DNA of 40,954 nucleotides from Conidiobolus incongruus B7586 (GCA_000697335.1 JNEM01013676.1:1-40954), one strand, 5' to 3'. Shown: positions 13,333-24,969, counted from the first letter of the stretch. Numbers and translations are program-made. The notes: generated by a model not told the origin, from the sequence alone.

Positions 13333-13726
13333 ATGTTCAAACATAACTTGTAATAAAAATAATATAGTTATATATTATTAAAAATTTTATTAATTAATAA
13401 TGTATTTAAATTTAGAGAATTATCAGTACCTTTTGAATCCGAATCCATGGCTAATGTAGCATATCAAGCTATAAGCGTAGAAGCTGAAGTTAAGCCCAAA
13501 TTAATTAAAACAGAATTTAAATTAGATCAAAATAATATTATCATGTAATATTGATAATTTAATTATTATTATTTATATGATATTAACATTAATATCATTT
13601 ATATTTAGGACATTCTCGTCTAATTCTTTAAAGATGATAAGATTATCGGTTAATAATAGGTTGGAAATGTTAGCTTTAATTGCTAAAACTCAATTTTATT
13701 TCGATCCTTCAAAATTGGAAGTATAA
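13333..13726 (+). CDS. PCC1: PCC1, KEOPS/EKC complex subunit, 87 aa
   Basis: Pcc1 is the small dimerising subunit of the KEOPS/EKC complex that makes N6-threonylcarbamoyladenosine in ANN-decoding tRNAs. It is also linked to transcription and telomere upkeep. Three exons: 13333-13349 (only 17 nt), 13416-13544 and 13609-13726; introns are 66 and 64 bp. The start is fixed by the tiny first exon: MFKHN, then Leu spliced across the junction, gives HNLELSVPFESESMANVAY, matching the HxLxLxVPF opening of the family. The C-terminal half has the typical KMIRLSVNNRLEMLALI helix-strand motif. Length equals the yeast protein (88 aa). The last residues are Pro-Ser-Lys-Leu-Glu-Val. Single-frame ORF finding misses this gene. 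Confidence 0.88.
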
Positions 13727-16004
13727 ATGAAATATACCTAACATCATTGATGTAAGATATTTTTATTCAAATTTTAATTTGATTTTTTTTAATTTTATAT
13801 ATTTTTTGATTATTAGATTAGTATTAAAACAGAAAATTTAATTATTAATTATTTGGTTTAACAATATTTCATATAAAGAATTCAATGGTTCCATTTTGTA
13901 AAAACTGTTTAATTATTTCATATTAATATTTAAATGATTTTATAATTAAAAGATATTGAAAATGTAGTTAGATACATTAATTTAATATTGTAAAATTCAG
14001 TAATATAAATTTAACTAATGAAATTTTATAATTGATCTTATCTGCTTATCAATTTATTTTTAATCAATATTGAAGAATTCATCATATAGCTTGGCATTTG
14101 CAATAAATAGTAAATTTACTATTATTTTATTTGGTTTTTCAAAATTTTAGCATTTATATATTGAAATATGTTTTAAAGTTCAACCAATTCTAATATATTA
14201 ATCGAGTATATGTATGCTAGACAAAATATAATTTATTTTTAATATAAAATTTATATATAATCTATTATTATGGCTAATGTTGAATATATTTGAACAAAGT
14301 AATATTGTAAATTTTAATGTGACTGGTTTTATGACTAATACAAGTCACGTCTATTGCTGTAAAATATTATATATGAAATCATTCTAAGTATAATTTATCA
14401 CTATTTTATAATGCTAATACTTTAATTTCAATTTCACTAGAAATATTCAAATCAGATCAAATTCAAATTAAAGGTATCCCAAACAGAAACTTGAATTTTT
14501 TTAATAAGTTAATTTGTACTGCTTGAATTGTTATAATATTTTCAACCTTCAAGTATGAAATGATCATTTTTATAATTATACTGAGGATCCATTATCGATA
14601 TTATTTGTTTTAATATTTTGTAATCATTATTAGATTTAAAAATCTTCGAGAAATATGATGAATTGATGTCATCAGAGAAATCTAAAATCAGTTCTATTTA
14701 TATCATCATAAGTTTAAAGACGATGTTAAATATTTTATCAATCATATTTCCTATACAATTATTAAATAGGTTGTAAATGAATTGCCAAGTAATTCTTCCT
14801 TGGGAGAACTTGTATATTTTTGTTTATCCGTATCTTCCAAATTGGACAGCTATATTAAATATTATTTGGTTATTGGACTATATTTCAATTTCTAATTTTA
14901 AGAGCTTGATTCAAATCTTTGATATATTTTCGCTTAACTTTAATCATTTAATCACAAGTATATAACAAATCTTACGTTTGAAACATGATGATTCAAAATA
15001 TAATATATATTGCTTCAATGTACATTTTATTCATATTAGTCATTATTCAACAATCAGCATTTTCATCTATTTTTTTGAATTTCACAAAATTCTTCATTTG
15101 AATATTGGTAATCAATAAACAAGAATGGAATTATTTATTTTCAAAATGGTTAGATTTTTATAATAATATTAAAAATTATATAATTTATGAGTAATTTTAA
15201 TGGTTTTTTTATAAATAGTAGATCGTGAATTATTCTATAAATATTTCATTTATCAATTAGATATTATTGAAGGTATCAAATTAAAACTAAGTTTTCAAAT
15301 TTATATCAAAATGAATAATTACAAATACTAATAAATAACCACACACTAAATTTGTGCTTTGCATTATCAAAAATAGTAGATTGATTAGTTAAACCAGTTT
15401 CTAGCCAAGGTTTAAACGATTCTTCTACAATCAAATGTTAGTAATCGAGTATTTTATCAGCAATTCGTTAAAATTGTGGTGTTTTGTATTGACAATGGTT
15501 AATAAATATAAAACAGAATTTAACTGAAATGAAAAGTTTTTTATATTAAAACATTATGTGTTAATTATTATTTAGAAATATATTCATTCAATTACATAAA
15601 AAATTTTATATCTGCTAATCCTATAAAATAAAATTTCTACTCAAAATTAGCTAAAAAGTGCAATATATGATAACTAAGAGCTAAGTCTATAAAATTATAT
15701 TATATCATGATTATGTTCAATATCAATAATAAATTAGAAAAATCATAATTTTTAATATCTAATATAAATTTAAATTCAAACAAAAATGAAAAACTCTCCA
15801 AATAATTAATGCAACCAATAATTATGATAATCCAATAAAATCACCTCAAATTTCCAATTTTAATTTACTAAACATTCTCAACTACTATAAACTAAATCTA
15901 AATTTAAATATAAATTTAATTATAATCTGAATTATTTAACTGCTTTTTTAATTCTTTAATAATAATTAATGAAATTATAATAGTTTAATATTTTTTTTAT
16001 CAAG
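13727..16004. other. 2.3-kb gene-poor stretch with exon-like scraps
   Basis: Mostly AT-rich spacer. Two places look more like coding sequence. On the plus strand at about 14640-14890, two short frames (one with KIFEKYDELMSSEKSKISS, one with NELPSNSSLGELVYFCLSVS) sit either side of a possible TTAAATAG acceptor. On the minus strand there is an exon-like piece at 15347-15424, listed separately. I recognise neither, and no complete gene model could be made. Decayed host genes or poorly conserved small-exon genes are both possible. Confidence 0.4.
15347..15424 (-). other. exon-like fragment with good branch site, gene unknown
   Basis: A 78-nt stretch on the minus strand is preceded by a textbook 3' splice region (TTACTAACATTTGATTGTAG) and followed by GTGTGT. 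In frame it reads ESFKPWLETGLTNQSTIFDN then AKHKF, which looks like conserved coding sequence rather than chance. I could not identify flanking exons. Downstream on the same strand, around 15020-15110, a further frame (NEEFCEIQKNR) is closed by several stops. A decayed or poorly resolved small gene is likely; the family is unknown. Confidence 0.4.
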
Positions 16005-17468
16005 ATGTTGGAAAATTTAACAGTATTGGAAGTTCAAGTACTTGAAGATAGTATTAATTTTTTAATTCAATTTGATGATAAAGAAGTAATATTAGTTTTT
16101 TTTTTCATTTTAATTATATTAATTTAGTTTAACTTAGAATAATATCAAAACCATATATCGAAGTTACGATCAAACAATATGGTTATATAAGCAATTAGAA
16201 GCCGAACCTAATTTAATAATACCTTTTTGTTTTGGTCAAATTGATAAAAATTTATTACAGGACGAGAATGAAAATTATTTGGAGTTGATGCGATTTAAAG
16301 TCGAAAGGTTTTTAAAATTGGTTGTCAGTTTGGAGTATTTGGAGGATAATAGGTATATAGAAGAGTTTTTTGATGATAAAATGGTAACATTTTTTCTATT
16401 ATTATTTAATAATATTATAATTATGAATATTTGTTTACTTAGAATGAAATGAATAAAATAAAACCTGAATGTGTAAATCATATTAACGGTGGCTTTTTAA
16501 ATAATTTGGTCGGTTTGATACCCCAATTGAAATCTAGTCCCGTAAATGCCTATGTTAATTTACCTCAGATTCCTGAATATTGTAAAGAAATTGACCTTGG
16601 TCAAATTGAAAGTAGCCAAGCTTATATCACAAATCTTGACGAAAATTACAATTTAATGACGGATAATCTGCAGTCCTTACTCGATACAACGGAACAAATG
16701 GAGAAAGGAATAACGAAACTGGGGACATTATGTTTATCCACGTTACACGGGCAGTATCGACTAGGGAAAGCGAATACCACGCCTCCAGAATTACATAGAT
16801 TTCACCATTTTTTAGAGAAATTCTCCATGCTGATAGATGATTTAAATGCTATTCAGAAAGGAGATTTGAGTTATTTAAAGTATCAACTCATATTAATTCA
16901 GTATAAATTAAGCCTAAAGTCCATCAAAAAAACAATAATTAATAACCAGTCTAAATTTGTAGAACTCAACCATTTAATCAAAGATTGTCACAAGAAACAG
17001 GATAAAATTTTGAGTATTATGGATGATCAATCTTTGGAACCTACACCCGAATTGATCGAAGCAAGAAGGCAGGAGGAAGAGTCAAACCAAGCCATTTTAA
17101 AGGCAAAGGAATTGGTCAAAGAAACCAATGAAAAGCTTGTGAAAGATTTAAATACATTTGAACTTTTAAAATCGAAGGATCTTCAGAATTCTATTAGATC
17201 TCTAGCCAAAAGTCAGCTTGAGACTCATAAACTCAAATTGGAGAAATTAAAGCAATTTTTCAGTATTCCTCAAACTCCCCAACCAAAGCCCAGTTTTCAT
17301 ATCTCCCCTGTGATTGACTCAGAAACCCCTTCGTTTCAATCTTATCCCTCTTCAATCGTTTCTATCCGATCTTACGAATCTTTGGGTATTGGTACATCAT
17401 CCTCAGCCACAAAACCTACCAACTCAATAGCCAATGGCATTCCCTTTTATCCTCTCGACATTGATTAA
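16005..17468 (+). CDS. PX-BAR sorting nexin, 450 aa
   Basis: A membrane-remodelling sorting nexin of the endosome (SNX-BAR class). Three exons: 16005-16085, 16138-16383 and 16443-17468; frames join cleanly. Residues 1-109 form a diverged PX domain: IYRSYDQTIWLYKQLE replaces the usual RRYSDFxWL, IIPFCFG stands where PPLPxK is common, and FKVERFLKLVVSLEYLEDN is the closing helix. The basic phosphoinositide pocket looks incomplete. Residues 130 to about 370 are long amphipathic helices typical of a BAR coiled coil (for example ELIEARRQEEESNQAILKA). A Ser/Pro-rich tail follows. Best fit is the retromer-partner type (Vps17/Vps5, SNX5/6-like), but I cannot assign an ortholog by eye. A second SNX-BAR gene, MVP1, lies 5 kb away. 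Confidence 0.8.
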
Positions 17469-17545
17469 ATCAACCCTATTTATTTAATTCATCGTAATCA
17501 AACACTAACAAGTTCATGAAAAACAATTTATGAATAAAAATCATA

Positions 17546-18085
17546 TTAGTCATTTGCTTCAGTTTTATTAGATTTTTTTCAATTCATTTGCCTTTCACCT
17601 CAATTTTTTGCCCTATTTTTATTAGTTTTCTGTTGGCTCAACTCCAACTTTTCTTTAACTTTTAACTCAAATTCCTTTTGTTTAGCTTCCTAATAAAATC
17701 AATAAATATCATATCACATAATAATAAATGATTTTGAATTACCTTTTCTAATTCTTCTTGTATATTATGTTACCTTTCATATTCACTTCTTCGCGAAGCT
17801 CTATAAACGTGAAAATCACCACTACCTACACTAGAGCGTAAACTATTTTATTAGCTCAGAAGAAATTATTTCACAGTGTTTAATAATTATCTGGTTCATA
17901 TTTAGGTTCTTGTGGTTCTTCAAATACTTTGGAACCTTGATTTTTTGTTAATGGAATAGTCACAGATTTTGAGGTTTTTCATTAACTTTTCCAATTCCAA
18001 CCTTAGTAAATCGGTTGCAGTTTTTGGAAAATTTTTAGATTTGAGTTTGGTTGAAGTGTGTTCTAACTTCTTTTTTATCTGTCAT
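17546..18085 (-). pseudogene. broken PRKRIP1-family (DUF1168) gene
   Basis: PRKRIP1-type proteins are small nuclear, spliceosome-associated RNA-binding proteins. The family pattern is visible in order but spread over frames: LRLELEKLMKN, then KSVTIPLTKNQGSKVFEEPQ with EPKYEPDNY, then GSGDFHVYRASRRSEYER (the family's GSGEFHVYR core), then EELEK spliced to EAKQKEFELKVKEKLELSQQ. Lesions include a frame change before LRLELEK, another just after LMKN, loss of a recognisable donor after EPDNY, an in-frame TAA at 17770-17772 directly after SEYER (Gln in relatives), and TGA codons in the basic tail. One intron (17742-17690) still has canonical sites. The start used is the ATG at 18085. It lies tail-to-tail with the PX-BAR gene, only 77 bp away. 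Confidence 0.8.
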
Positions 18086-18187
18086 ATTTATTAATTTTTA
18101 TATTTTATTATAATTAAAGTTATATAAATTGAATCAATAATGATGTGCAATATTTAAAAATAATTATGGGATGGTATTTTGTATTTA

Positions 18188-20339
18188 TTAATCATCTTCA
18201 ATGGGATCTGAAAGATCCATGTCGTGAACAGTGGTGAATAAGCGATCAATTCCAAAAATGTGATTGAGTTCTTTAAAATCAACTAACGGGGACTCGTTAT
18301 TAAAAGATTGGTTAACTATTTCATCTTCTTTCAATGGATCTAATTGGACACTATCGTGATAGTTATAAGAGTTCATACGTTGAATAAACTGTATACAATC
18401 TATTGAAATGAGATATTAGTAAATGAGATATACTTTCAAATATTACGAAAATTGTATTCAATTACCTCGAGGAATTTGATTACGGCGATTGAATCCAATA
18501 TAGGGATAATAAGGTAGATATACTTCACTCAAATCGCTCCCACTTAAACCAAAACCTATAAAATTTTATAAATACCTAAGAACCATATTAATTAAAATAA
18601 CTTACTGTTCAAATTTAATAAATAAAATTTAATCATGTTAAATTTAAAATAATTTAACTGATTTAAATTTGTCTTTAATTGTTTTAATTGGTTGAAATAG
18701 TTGGGTTTATAAATTTTTTTGGAGAATGAATTTTCCTTGTTGTTATTAATGTTGCTATCATTGGAATTTTTGTTAGCATTGATAATTTGCTCCATAGTTG
18801 ACCAAATTTGAATTAATGTTAAATCATTTTTAAATTCAATTTTTTCCTATAATATAGAAATGAATTAGCTGATAATTAAAGGAATATTGATTAAATTACT
18901 TGGGTATAATTGTAGTTTTCTAAAATATCATATTGACTATATTGGTCGCTTAGCTCGACAGTTTGATCGATATCATCACAGAATGTAGGATAGTTTTGGA
19001 ACAAGAAGTGCGTTAAGGTGTTTTCGTTAATATGCATAGTTTTAAGTATATCCTAAATTATTTATTAGTAAAATGATTGTATACAATCTAGTTATGAGTT
19101 ACATTTGGATTATTTCTATAAACTAGCTTCTTTTGAATATTTGGATTATTATTCGGAATCACTATGAAATAATTAACAAATTTGCAAAATATAATAATAA
19201 ATATGATATTTACTTGACCCATAAAATATTTTCCCCAAGGTTCTAAACAGTTCAATCGACGGATCCCTATAAATAAAATTAGTCAAATATCAAAAAACTA
19301 TATATATTCAATACTTTTCAAATAAAGCACCAAAATCGATCTTATCAAAATTAAGGCAATAAAACTGTAAATGATTAATTAAACTTCGCATATCGCCAAT
19401 TTCAGTTTTGACCAGTTCATTGACTAATTTGATTAAATGAGGTGAGGACCCTTTTAGCATTCCAAACTCAAGGTCGAGGATCCTTTTGAGCGATTTAGTG
19501 ACTAGAGTCGGTGCTACCTTGTTAAATTTAAGTAATGATACTCTGGGATGATTGAGTATGGGCTTGTCAAAGGTGCGAAATATACTCCAATTACTGAATT
19601 CGTTGAAACATATGACAATAGGCACCATATGGTTCATCTGACAAATATTAAATAATATAGTATTTAATTTGGTCAATATGGATTCGTGGGTGATATTGGG
19701 TAAATCATCAATGACAATGATTTTTTTCGTTTTGGTTTGACGATTGATATTATAATTCAAATGTAACTTTAGAAAGTTTTCAAAGTGGTCTATTTCTGAA
19801 TGCTTGAGGTAAAGTTCATCAATAGATGCAGTGGTCGGATTGGTCCTGAATTTGGGCTGCTGTAGTAATATTGGTGCATTCCAATCTTCGCGACTGAGCC
19901 CATGATGTTGAATGAATAGGGACGTAGCAACCGTTTTACAACTTCCAGAAGGGCCGTAGCATATCAATATTCTTTTATTATAATTCGGATTCTATTAATC
20001 ATTAATTAAAATAAATTGTAGAGAGTGAATATGATAAAATTACATAATAATGCGTATCCAGGTTTTGAAACCAATCAGTTAAATATTTAATCTTATTACT
20101 ATGAATAAAAAGTTCATTCTAACATCAAAATAAAAATAGTAAATATCAAAATAATATATAAAAAATAAGAAAGGTTACTATATTCTGAGGCGTATATTTA
20201 TCAATCCACAACCTCGTATCTACTTCTGTCTAAATAGAAATATTAATAATTTGGTCAATTTTAAAATATACTATATTGTTACTTTCAACTTTTTATTAAT
20301 TAGTTCTAATCCATTGTTTGCTTGTTCTCTTTTTGTCAT
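18188..20339 (-). CDS. RAD17: RAD17 (yeast Rad24) checkpoint clamp loader subunit, 494 aa
   Basis: RAD17 joins RFC2-5 to load the 9-1-1 clamp at damaged DNA and starts checkpoint signalling. Ten exons: 20339-20283, 20229-20179, 20118-20044, 19991-19315, 19266-19214, 19161-19103, 19052-18900, 18846-18606, 18555-18466 and 18399-18188; all nine junctions keep frame. Marks: TRLWIDKYTPQNI (the family's W.dKy.P), KIKYLTDWFQ, P-loop GPSGSCKT at residues 74-81, Walker B IIVIDD at 152-157, EKDPSIELFRTLGKIFYG (the family's D.SLFH..GKiLY element) and VYLPYYPYIG near the C-terminus. The acidic end (DLSDPIEDD) is normal. It is shorter than human or budding yeast proteins (about 660-680). It shares a 225-bp divergent promoter region with the small zinc-protein gene. 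Confidence 0.93.
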
Positions 20340-20564
20340 TATTGAAACTTGAATAATATTCAATTTAATAAAATTTAATAATTTAAAATCAAAATTAAAT
20401 CTCGACTATAAACGAAATACCAGTCAAATATTTTTATGGGATATAACATATGGTTTTATTATCTAATTATTAATTAAATATGATTAAATGACTGGTTTTT
20501 AAAAATTATAAATTCTTAACTCCTAACTCTTGTTCTTGAATTCCTTTTCAATAAATAGGATCTA

Positions 20565-20822
20565 ATGAATTTATTCACTTGTAAAAGATGCTCTCAAAAA
20601 TATTCACCACTATTAAATCAATCTGATAGCTGTAAATATCATCCCTTAACTTTTGTATGTAGACCTCATCCCGTTGACCATTACGCCTACGAGCTAAATG
20701 ACCAATTGATGACCGAGTTAAAATCTTGGAATTGTGAATATTGGGACTGCTGTGGCAAAGAGAGCAAAGATGCTACAGGGTGTAAATCATCTTATCATAT
20801 TAGCTATGATGATAACGAATAA
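20565..20822 (+). CDS. CHORD-like small zinc-binding protein, 85 aa
   Basis: Single exon. The Cys/His pattern is FTCKRCSQKYSP (C6, C9), SCKYHP (C23, H26), WDCCG (C62, C63, G64) and GC with a later H (C73, H78), ending ISYDDNE. This resembles the CHORD fold and a widespread family of short eukaryotic proteins with the ending WDCCG..GC..H.sYDD. CHORD domains bind two zinc ions and often contact Hsp90-Sgt1 complexes. Whether this lone, CHORD-like unit does so is unknown. Divergent from RAD17, with 225 bp between the starts. The start is the first ATG in the frame and places Cys6 where relatives have it. Confidence 0.8.
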   Translation: MNLFTCKRCSQKYSPLLNQSDSCKYHPLTFVCRPHPVDHYAYELNDQLMTELKSWNCEYWDCCGKESKDATGCKSSYHISYDDNE

Positions 20823-21891
20823 ATATTTAAGCTTAAGAGCGTTATAATGAAATATATTAATGTATATAATGATTATTTGAATGGATTGTTATTAAAATAG
20901 AATGAAATATCAATTTTTAAATATATAAATTGCATGAACTTAAATATCATTTATGAATCAAACCATTTGTTTATAAAAGAAAACAGTAATTTACCAAGTT
21001 CAAAAACATTCAATCACATATTTGAATAACCCTCATATATTAAAATGTCAAAACTGATTACGACTTAATTGAATATTTAATTATGTACTTTTGAATCATA
21101 AGATATATAAAATCACTTAGAATTTACATAAACTATATGAATATTATTTGAATTATTTATTAATTTGATTTTAAGAATAAATTTTATACTAATATTTCTA
21201 TTCAATCAACTATATATATATATATTCCAATTTATAAGTACTAGAATTATTAGACTGAAAGATACATTTTAATCAAGATTTAATTCATTATCAATTAAAA
21301 TATATTACGACGATTTATATAGTACGAATTGTTATATTAAATATATATATTTTTGAAATTTATACATTAATTAATTATATTTTGTAATATTGTAGCTACT
21401 TAGATTATAACCTGCCCATTCAACTTCATCTCGCAAAGTACTTACATTTTAGATTATAACATCTTGAGCCACTTCAGATCATTTTCAAGGTCTCATTCCT
21501 TAAGAGATCTATTACATCTTCAAATACTACCTTTAATCGGCATATAATTCATAATAATATCTATGTCAAATGTCTTTCCAACAGAGGTTAATAGACCTCT
21601 CAGAAGATCTCAATACCTCTTCGTCCCCATAGTAGAGGCCTCAAACTAACTATGCCTTCTCAAACAATAACTTACTCGTCTCATCAACTTATCTTAAGCT
21701 TTGTTACCAATCTGCAATGTGACAGTGTTTATAAATTAGTTGAATTAAATTCAAAATATAAATTAAATTGAAGTTTTGAAAATTATCCCATAATGACAAT
21801 ATATTATCTATTTATCTATAAAAATGAATTTTGGGTCTCAATATCAACAACTCTAAAATTCACATAATCTACTCAAATTAATTATTCAATC
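20823..21891. other. intergenic with an unexplained GC-richer islet
   Basis: AT-rich spacer between the zinc-protein gene and prefoldin 6. From about 21395 to 21725 the composition shifts abruptly to a GC-richer block with many CTC and TCT words. On the minus strand it shows short coding-like runs broken by stops. I cannot place it in a family. It could be the relic of a mobile element or of a host gene. No RNA gene is recognised here. Confidence 0.5.
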
Positions 21892-22466
21892 ATGTCATTA
21901 GAAGTTAAAAAAGAATTAGAATTACAATCTAAAGAATTTCAAAATTTACAAAATGGTAAATATAAATATATCATTAAAAAGAAAAATATTAAAGTTTTTT
22001 TTAGAATTTACAAAATTTGTTCAAAATAGAAATCAATTAGAAGCTCAATTAAAAGAGAATGAAGCTGTTAAGAAGGTATTCAACATAATAAAATATTCTT
22101 TTTCTCTATTCATTTATATTTTTAGGAATTCAGTATTTTGAACGAAAATAACAAAATTTACAAATTAATTGGTCCTGGTTTAATCGAACAAGATATGGAC
22201 GATGCTAAATCTAATGTAGATAAAAGAATTGATTTTATTCAATCTGAAATGTATGTTTATGAACCTTACTCTTTTTTTTTCTATTTAATGATTTTATTTT
22301 TAGTGACAGAATTGAAACTAAGTTAGCGGAATTATCAAAACTTCAAGAAGAAAAAAAAGTCAAGGTAACTAAAATTTAATCCCATTTTCATGTAATATTA
22401 AATTTGAATTAGATTATAAAATTACAAAATCAATTATTCCAAGACCAACAAAAAGCTTCCGCTTAA
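21892..22466 (+). CDS. YKE2: prefoldin subunit 6 (YKE2), 124 aa
   Basis: A beta-type prefoldin subunit of the heterohexameric cytosolic chaperone that hands nascent actin and tubulin to CCT. Five exons: 21892-21955, 22005-22075, 22126-22250, 22304-22364 and 22413-22466; introns are 48-53 bp and all frames join. Two coiled-coil helices flank the family beta hairpin. Helix 1 carries FTKFVQNRNQLEAQLKENEA, the hairpin has IYKLIGPGLIEQDMDDAKSN (the YKLIGPvLV.qd..eA pattern of subunit 6), and helix 2 runs from ETKLAELSKLQEEKK to the C-terminus. Length is typical (about 115-130). Convergent with MVP1, with about 120 bp between the stops. Confidence 0.93.
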
Positions 22467-22586
22467 GATTGAGATATTTAATAAATATTTTGTAAACATT
22501 AATTTATTAACAAACTATAAAACAAATATTAATTAAAACCAATGAAAATTGAAAATTGAATAGCTTTAAACATTTGATATAAATCA

Positions 22587-24969
22587 CTATTGCATATCAT
22601 ATTCGTTTCCTAAACCTGAATCATCCATATGGGACAATTCGTTGGAAGTGGTGGGTAAAGTTTCGACCAATCCCGAGAGTTGTTGATATAATCTAGCTGT
22701 AGTGTTATGGAATTCCAGTTCATTTTCAATGAAAGTTTGATAGATATTGGAAGTAAGTAGTTGTCTTCTGTGGAAAAATTCCAACTCTTTCAAAATTGAA
22801 AACTTTTTAAATTGACTTTTCTTAACAAGATTAGCTAAATTTTTCTCATTCTATAAATTCATTCATTAATATTATGGAGTATGAAATGTAAATAAATATT
22901 ACGCTTTGAAGTTCTCGATTTAATTGTTCGATTTCTGAAGGATCACCTCCTTTACTCTGTAATAAATCTATTTTAGCAGTCATATCATCGATCGTTTTTT
23001 GCAATTGTTCAATTTGATTTTGATTAGTTGTTTGGTCATATCGATTAAGTAGGTTCTGGATATAATATTAAGTTAATTGCATGCAATAAATGTAGTATTT
23101 ATATTCATTACTCTAAGTGAGTTAGCCATAGTCAAATGTCTCTTAAAACTCTCTAAAGTAGCTGTGTCTTTATCCGAACTCTAACGTTTTAAAAAGTTAA
23201 TAGTGTGATATGAGCGAGAAATATTAATATTACCTTTTGAATATTGGCTGCTGATATCCTTTCCAAATAAGTAGCAATGTCTTGATATTGAGTAACAAGT
23301 TGGGGGCATGGTTTACAATCTTCGTTATGGCACCAGTTTTCAAATTGGGAAAGTGTTCTAATAATTGTTATTAGCAAACTGAAAATGGTATTGAAAATTA
23401 ATATTAAATTACTCTAAGCACTGACTGTACATGAGTAAATCTTTACCAGCTCCTGACAACAAAGTTAATATATATGAAGATGATAAATTGGTTAAATATC
23501 AACAAACCTATTTGCCTACTTGCCAATCTTTGGAAGGTATCGCAAATCCTTTCGTATTGACTAATGGCTTGGTTAATATTCTCTTTGGCTTTGTGAATAC
23601 GATCTTGTAAATCGGAGGGAATCATATCGATCATTTCGCTTGTAAAACTTGAAAATTCAACTTCTTCAAATGTGTGAACTTTGTTCTCTCTACGGTATTG
23701 GGCCATTTCCTAATCGGATGTTAAAAAATTTAATAGTGATTTAATTGTCAATTTACCATTGGTTCGGTGAGGAAAGCATTTACTAAGCTGTCTTCTTTGA
23801 GTATAGGATGAATGGCAAGTAAATTGATGTATCTGCTTAAACCCATCAGACGATCCTTCTGAAATTGACTATTTCCAGCAAATTTCTTAGGTGGAAGCTC
23901 AGGGATCATACGGAATGGATAGCGCTTATTGAGAACTTCATCTAGCCAGTAAAAATCGCTGTATCTGCGAAGAACTGTACATTCACGAACCTGAAATTGA
24001 CATGATTTAATTTTTTGATTTAGTCAGTATGTATATTCAAGAATTAACTACCTTAGATACAAGTTGATAGTTAACATATTTAAAAAAGGTGCCACCCATC
24101 TCAGGAGCAACTGTGACCTCAATTTCGTCGTCTTCAACAGTAGGTAAAGGCAAGTCAAGGGTACGAGTTAAAGTATTGCCTTTCTTGCTTATGGAATTAA
24201 AAGTACTTGGTGCCTTTTTAGAGCGCATAGAGTTGAAAGTGGAATTACGCCAGGGATCGGAAGGGAAAGAATCACCTGTCCCAGCAGCTGCTGGTTTTGG
24301 AAAATTAAGTCCCGTAAAATCTATCTGATCCAAACCTGCAAGGTGAGGTTCAGGTAAATCTAAAAAAATGAATATTGAGTTGAATGAAGATATGAATAGA
24401 TTTCAATTCGAATTACCATGTCTTCGATTAAATAAATTTTCCAAACTGACGACTATAAAAAACAGAGTTAATTATATATAGTCACTATAAAATAAATTAA
24501 TTAATACCCATATTCTTTTGGGCCAAGGCAATTAAACCCAAAATAACAAAAAATTCAGTTTTGGAAATGTGGGTTTGGTTCATACCTAATACTGAATATA
24601 AAATCTAAAATATAAATTTTAATTAAATATGATGCCGTAAATTATTAAAGTTACCTGATCGGAAACATTGACAGGCAAACCACTAGCTCTAATAATATGA
24701 GATAAAGAAGCAACAGTAATCTGGTCTTGAGCATTAGGTTTAGTCATTTGAAAATAGGTCTCAAAAATGGGTGGCACTTTGGTATCATCTAAATATTTTA
24801 TCAATTATCATTAATTATTTATAATTTTATAAAAATTACTTAAAATAGTTGCTGGGTGAATTTCTGTACTATTAGCTTCGGCATACCAAGGATTATTAGC
24901 CTCTAATAATTCACTCGAGTGGCTAGGACCTCCAAAGTTAACACTCTCGTTAAATAATGGTGAGTTCAT
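22587..24969 (-). CDS. MVP1: MVP1 (SNX8-type) sorting nexin, 596 aa
   Basis: Mvp1/SNX8 is a PX-BAR sorting nexin of endosomes that drives retromer-independent recycling to the Golgi. Twelve exons: 24969-24840, 24788-24655, 24604-24508, 24452-24417, 24359-24052, 23990-23757, 23709-23508, 23452-23413, 23357-23234, 23180-23112, 23055-22903 and 22850-22587; every junction keeps frame. Residues about 44-120 form the EH-like region of the family ([20 protein letters not shown], then [12 protein letters not shown]). PX domain at about 213-313: [20 protein letters not shown], then [10 protein letters not shown], the canonical PI3P-binding arrangement. Residues 315-596 are BAR-type helices, including [15 protein letters not shown]. 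The Ser-rich linker before PX is poorly conserved in the family. This is an intron-dense version of a gene that has few introns in many yeasts. Confidence 0.93.

Noticed and set aside
14777-14965. 62-aa plus-strand frame starting MNCQVILPWENLYIFVYPYL
   Set aside because: The overlapping frame one base over has better coding character, and neither has a known relative.
17742-17773. Using GTAACA at 17773 as a donor to skip the TAA in the PRKRIP1-like gene
   Set aside because: Splicing from there to the next acceptor puts the conserved EAKQKEFELK region out of frame.
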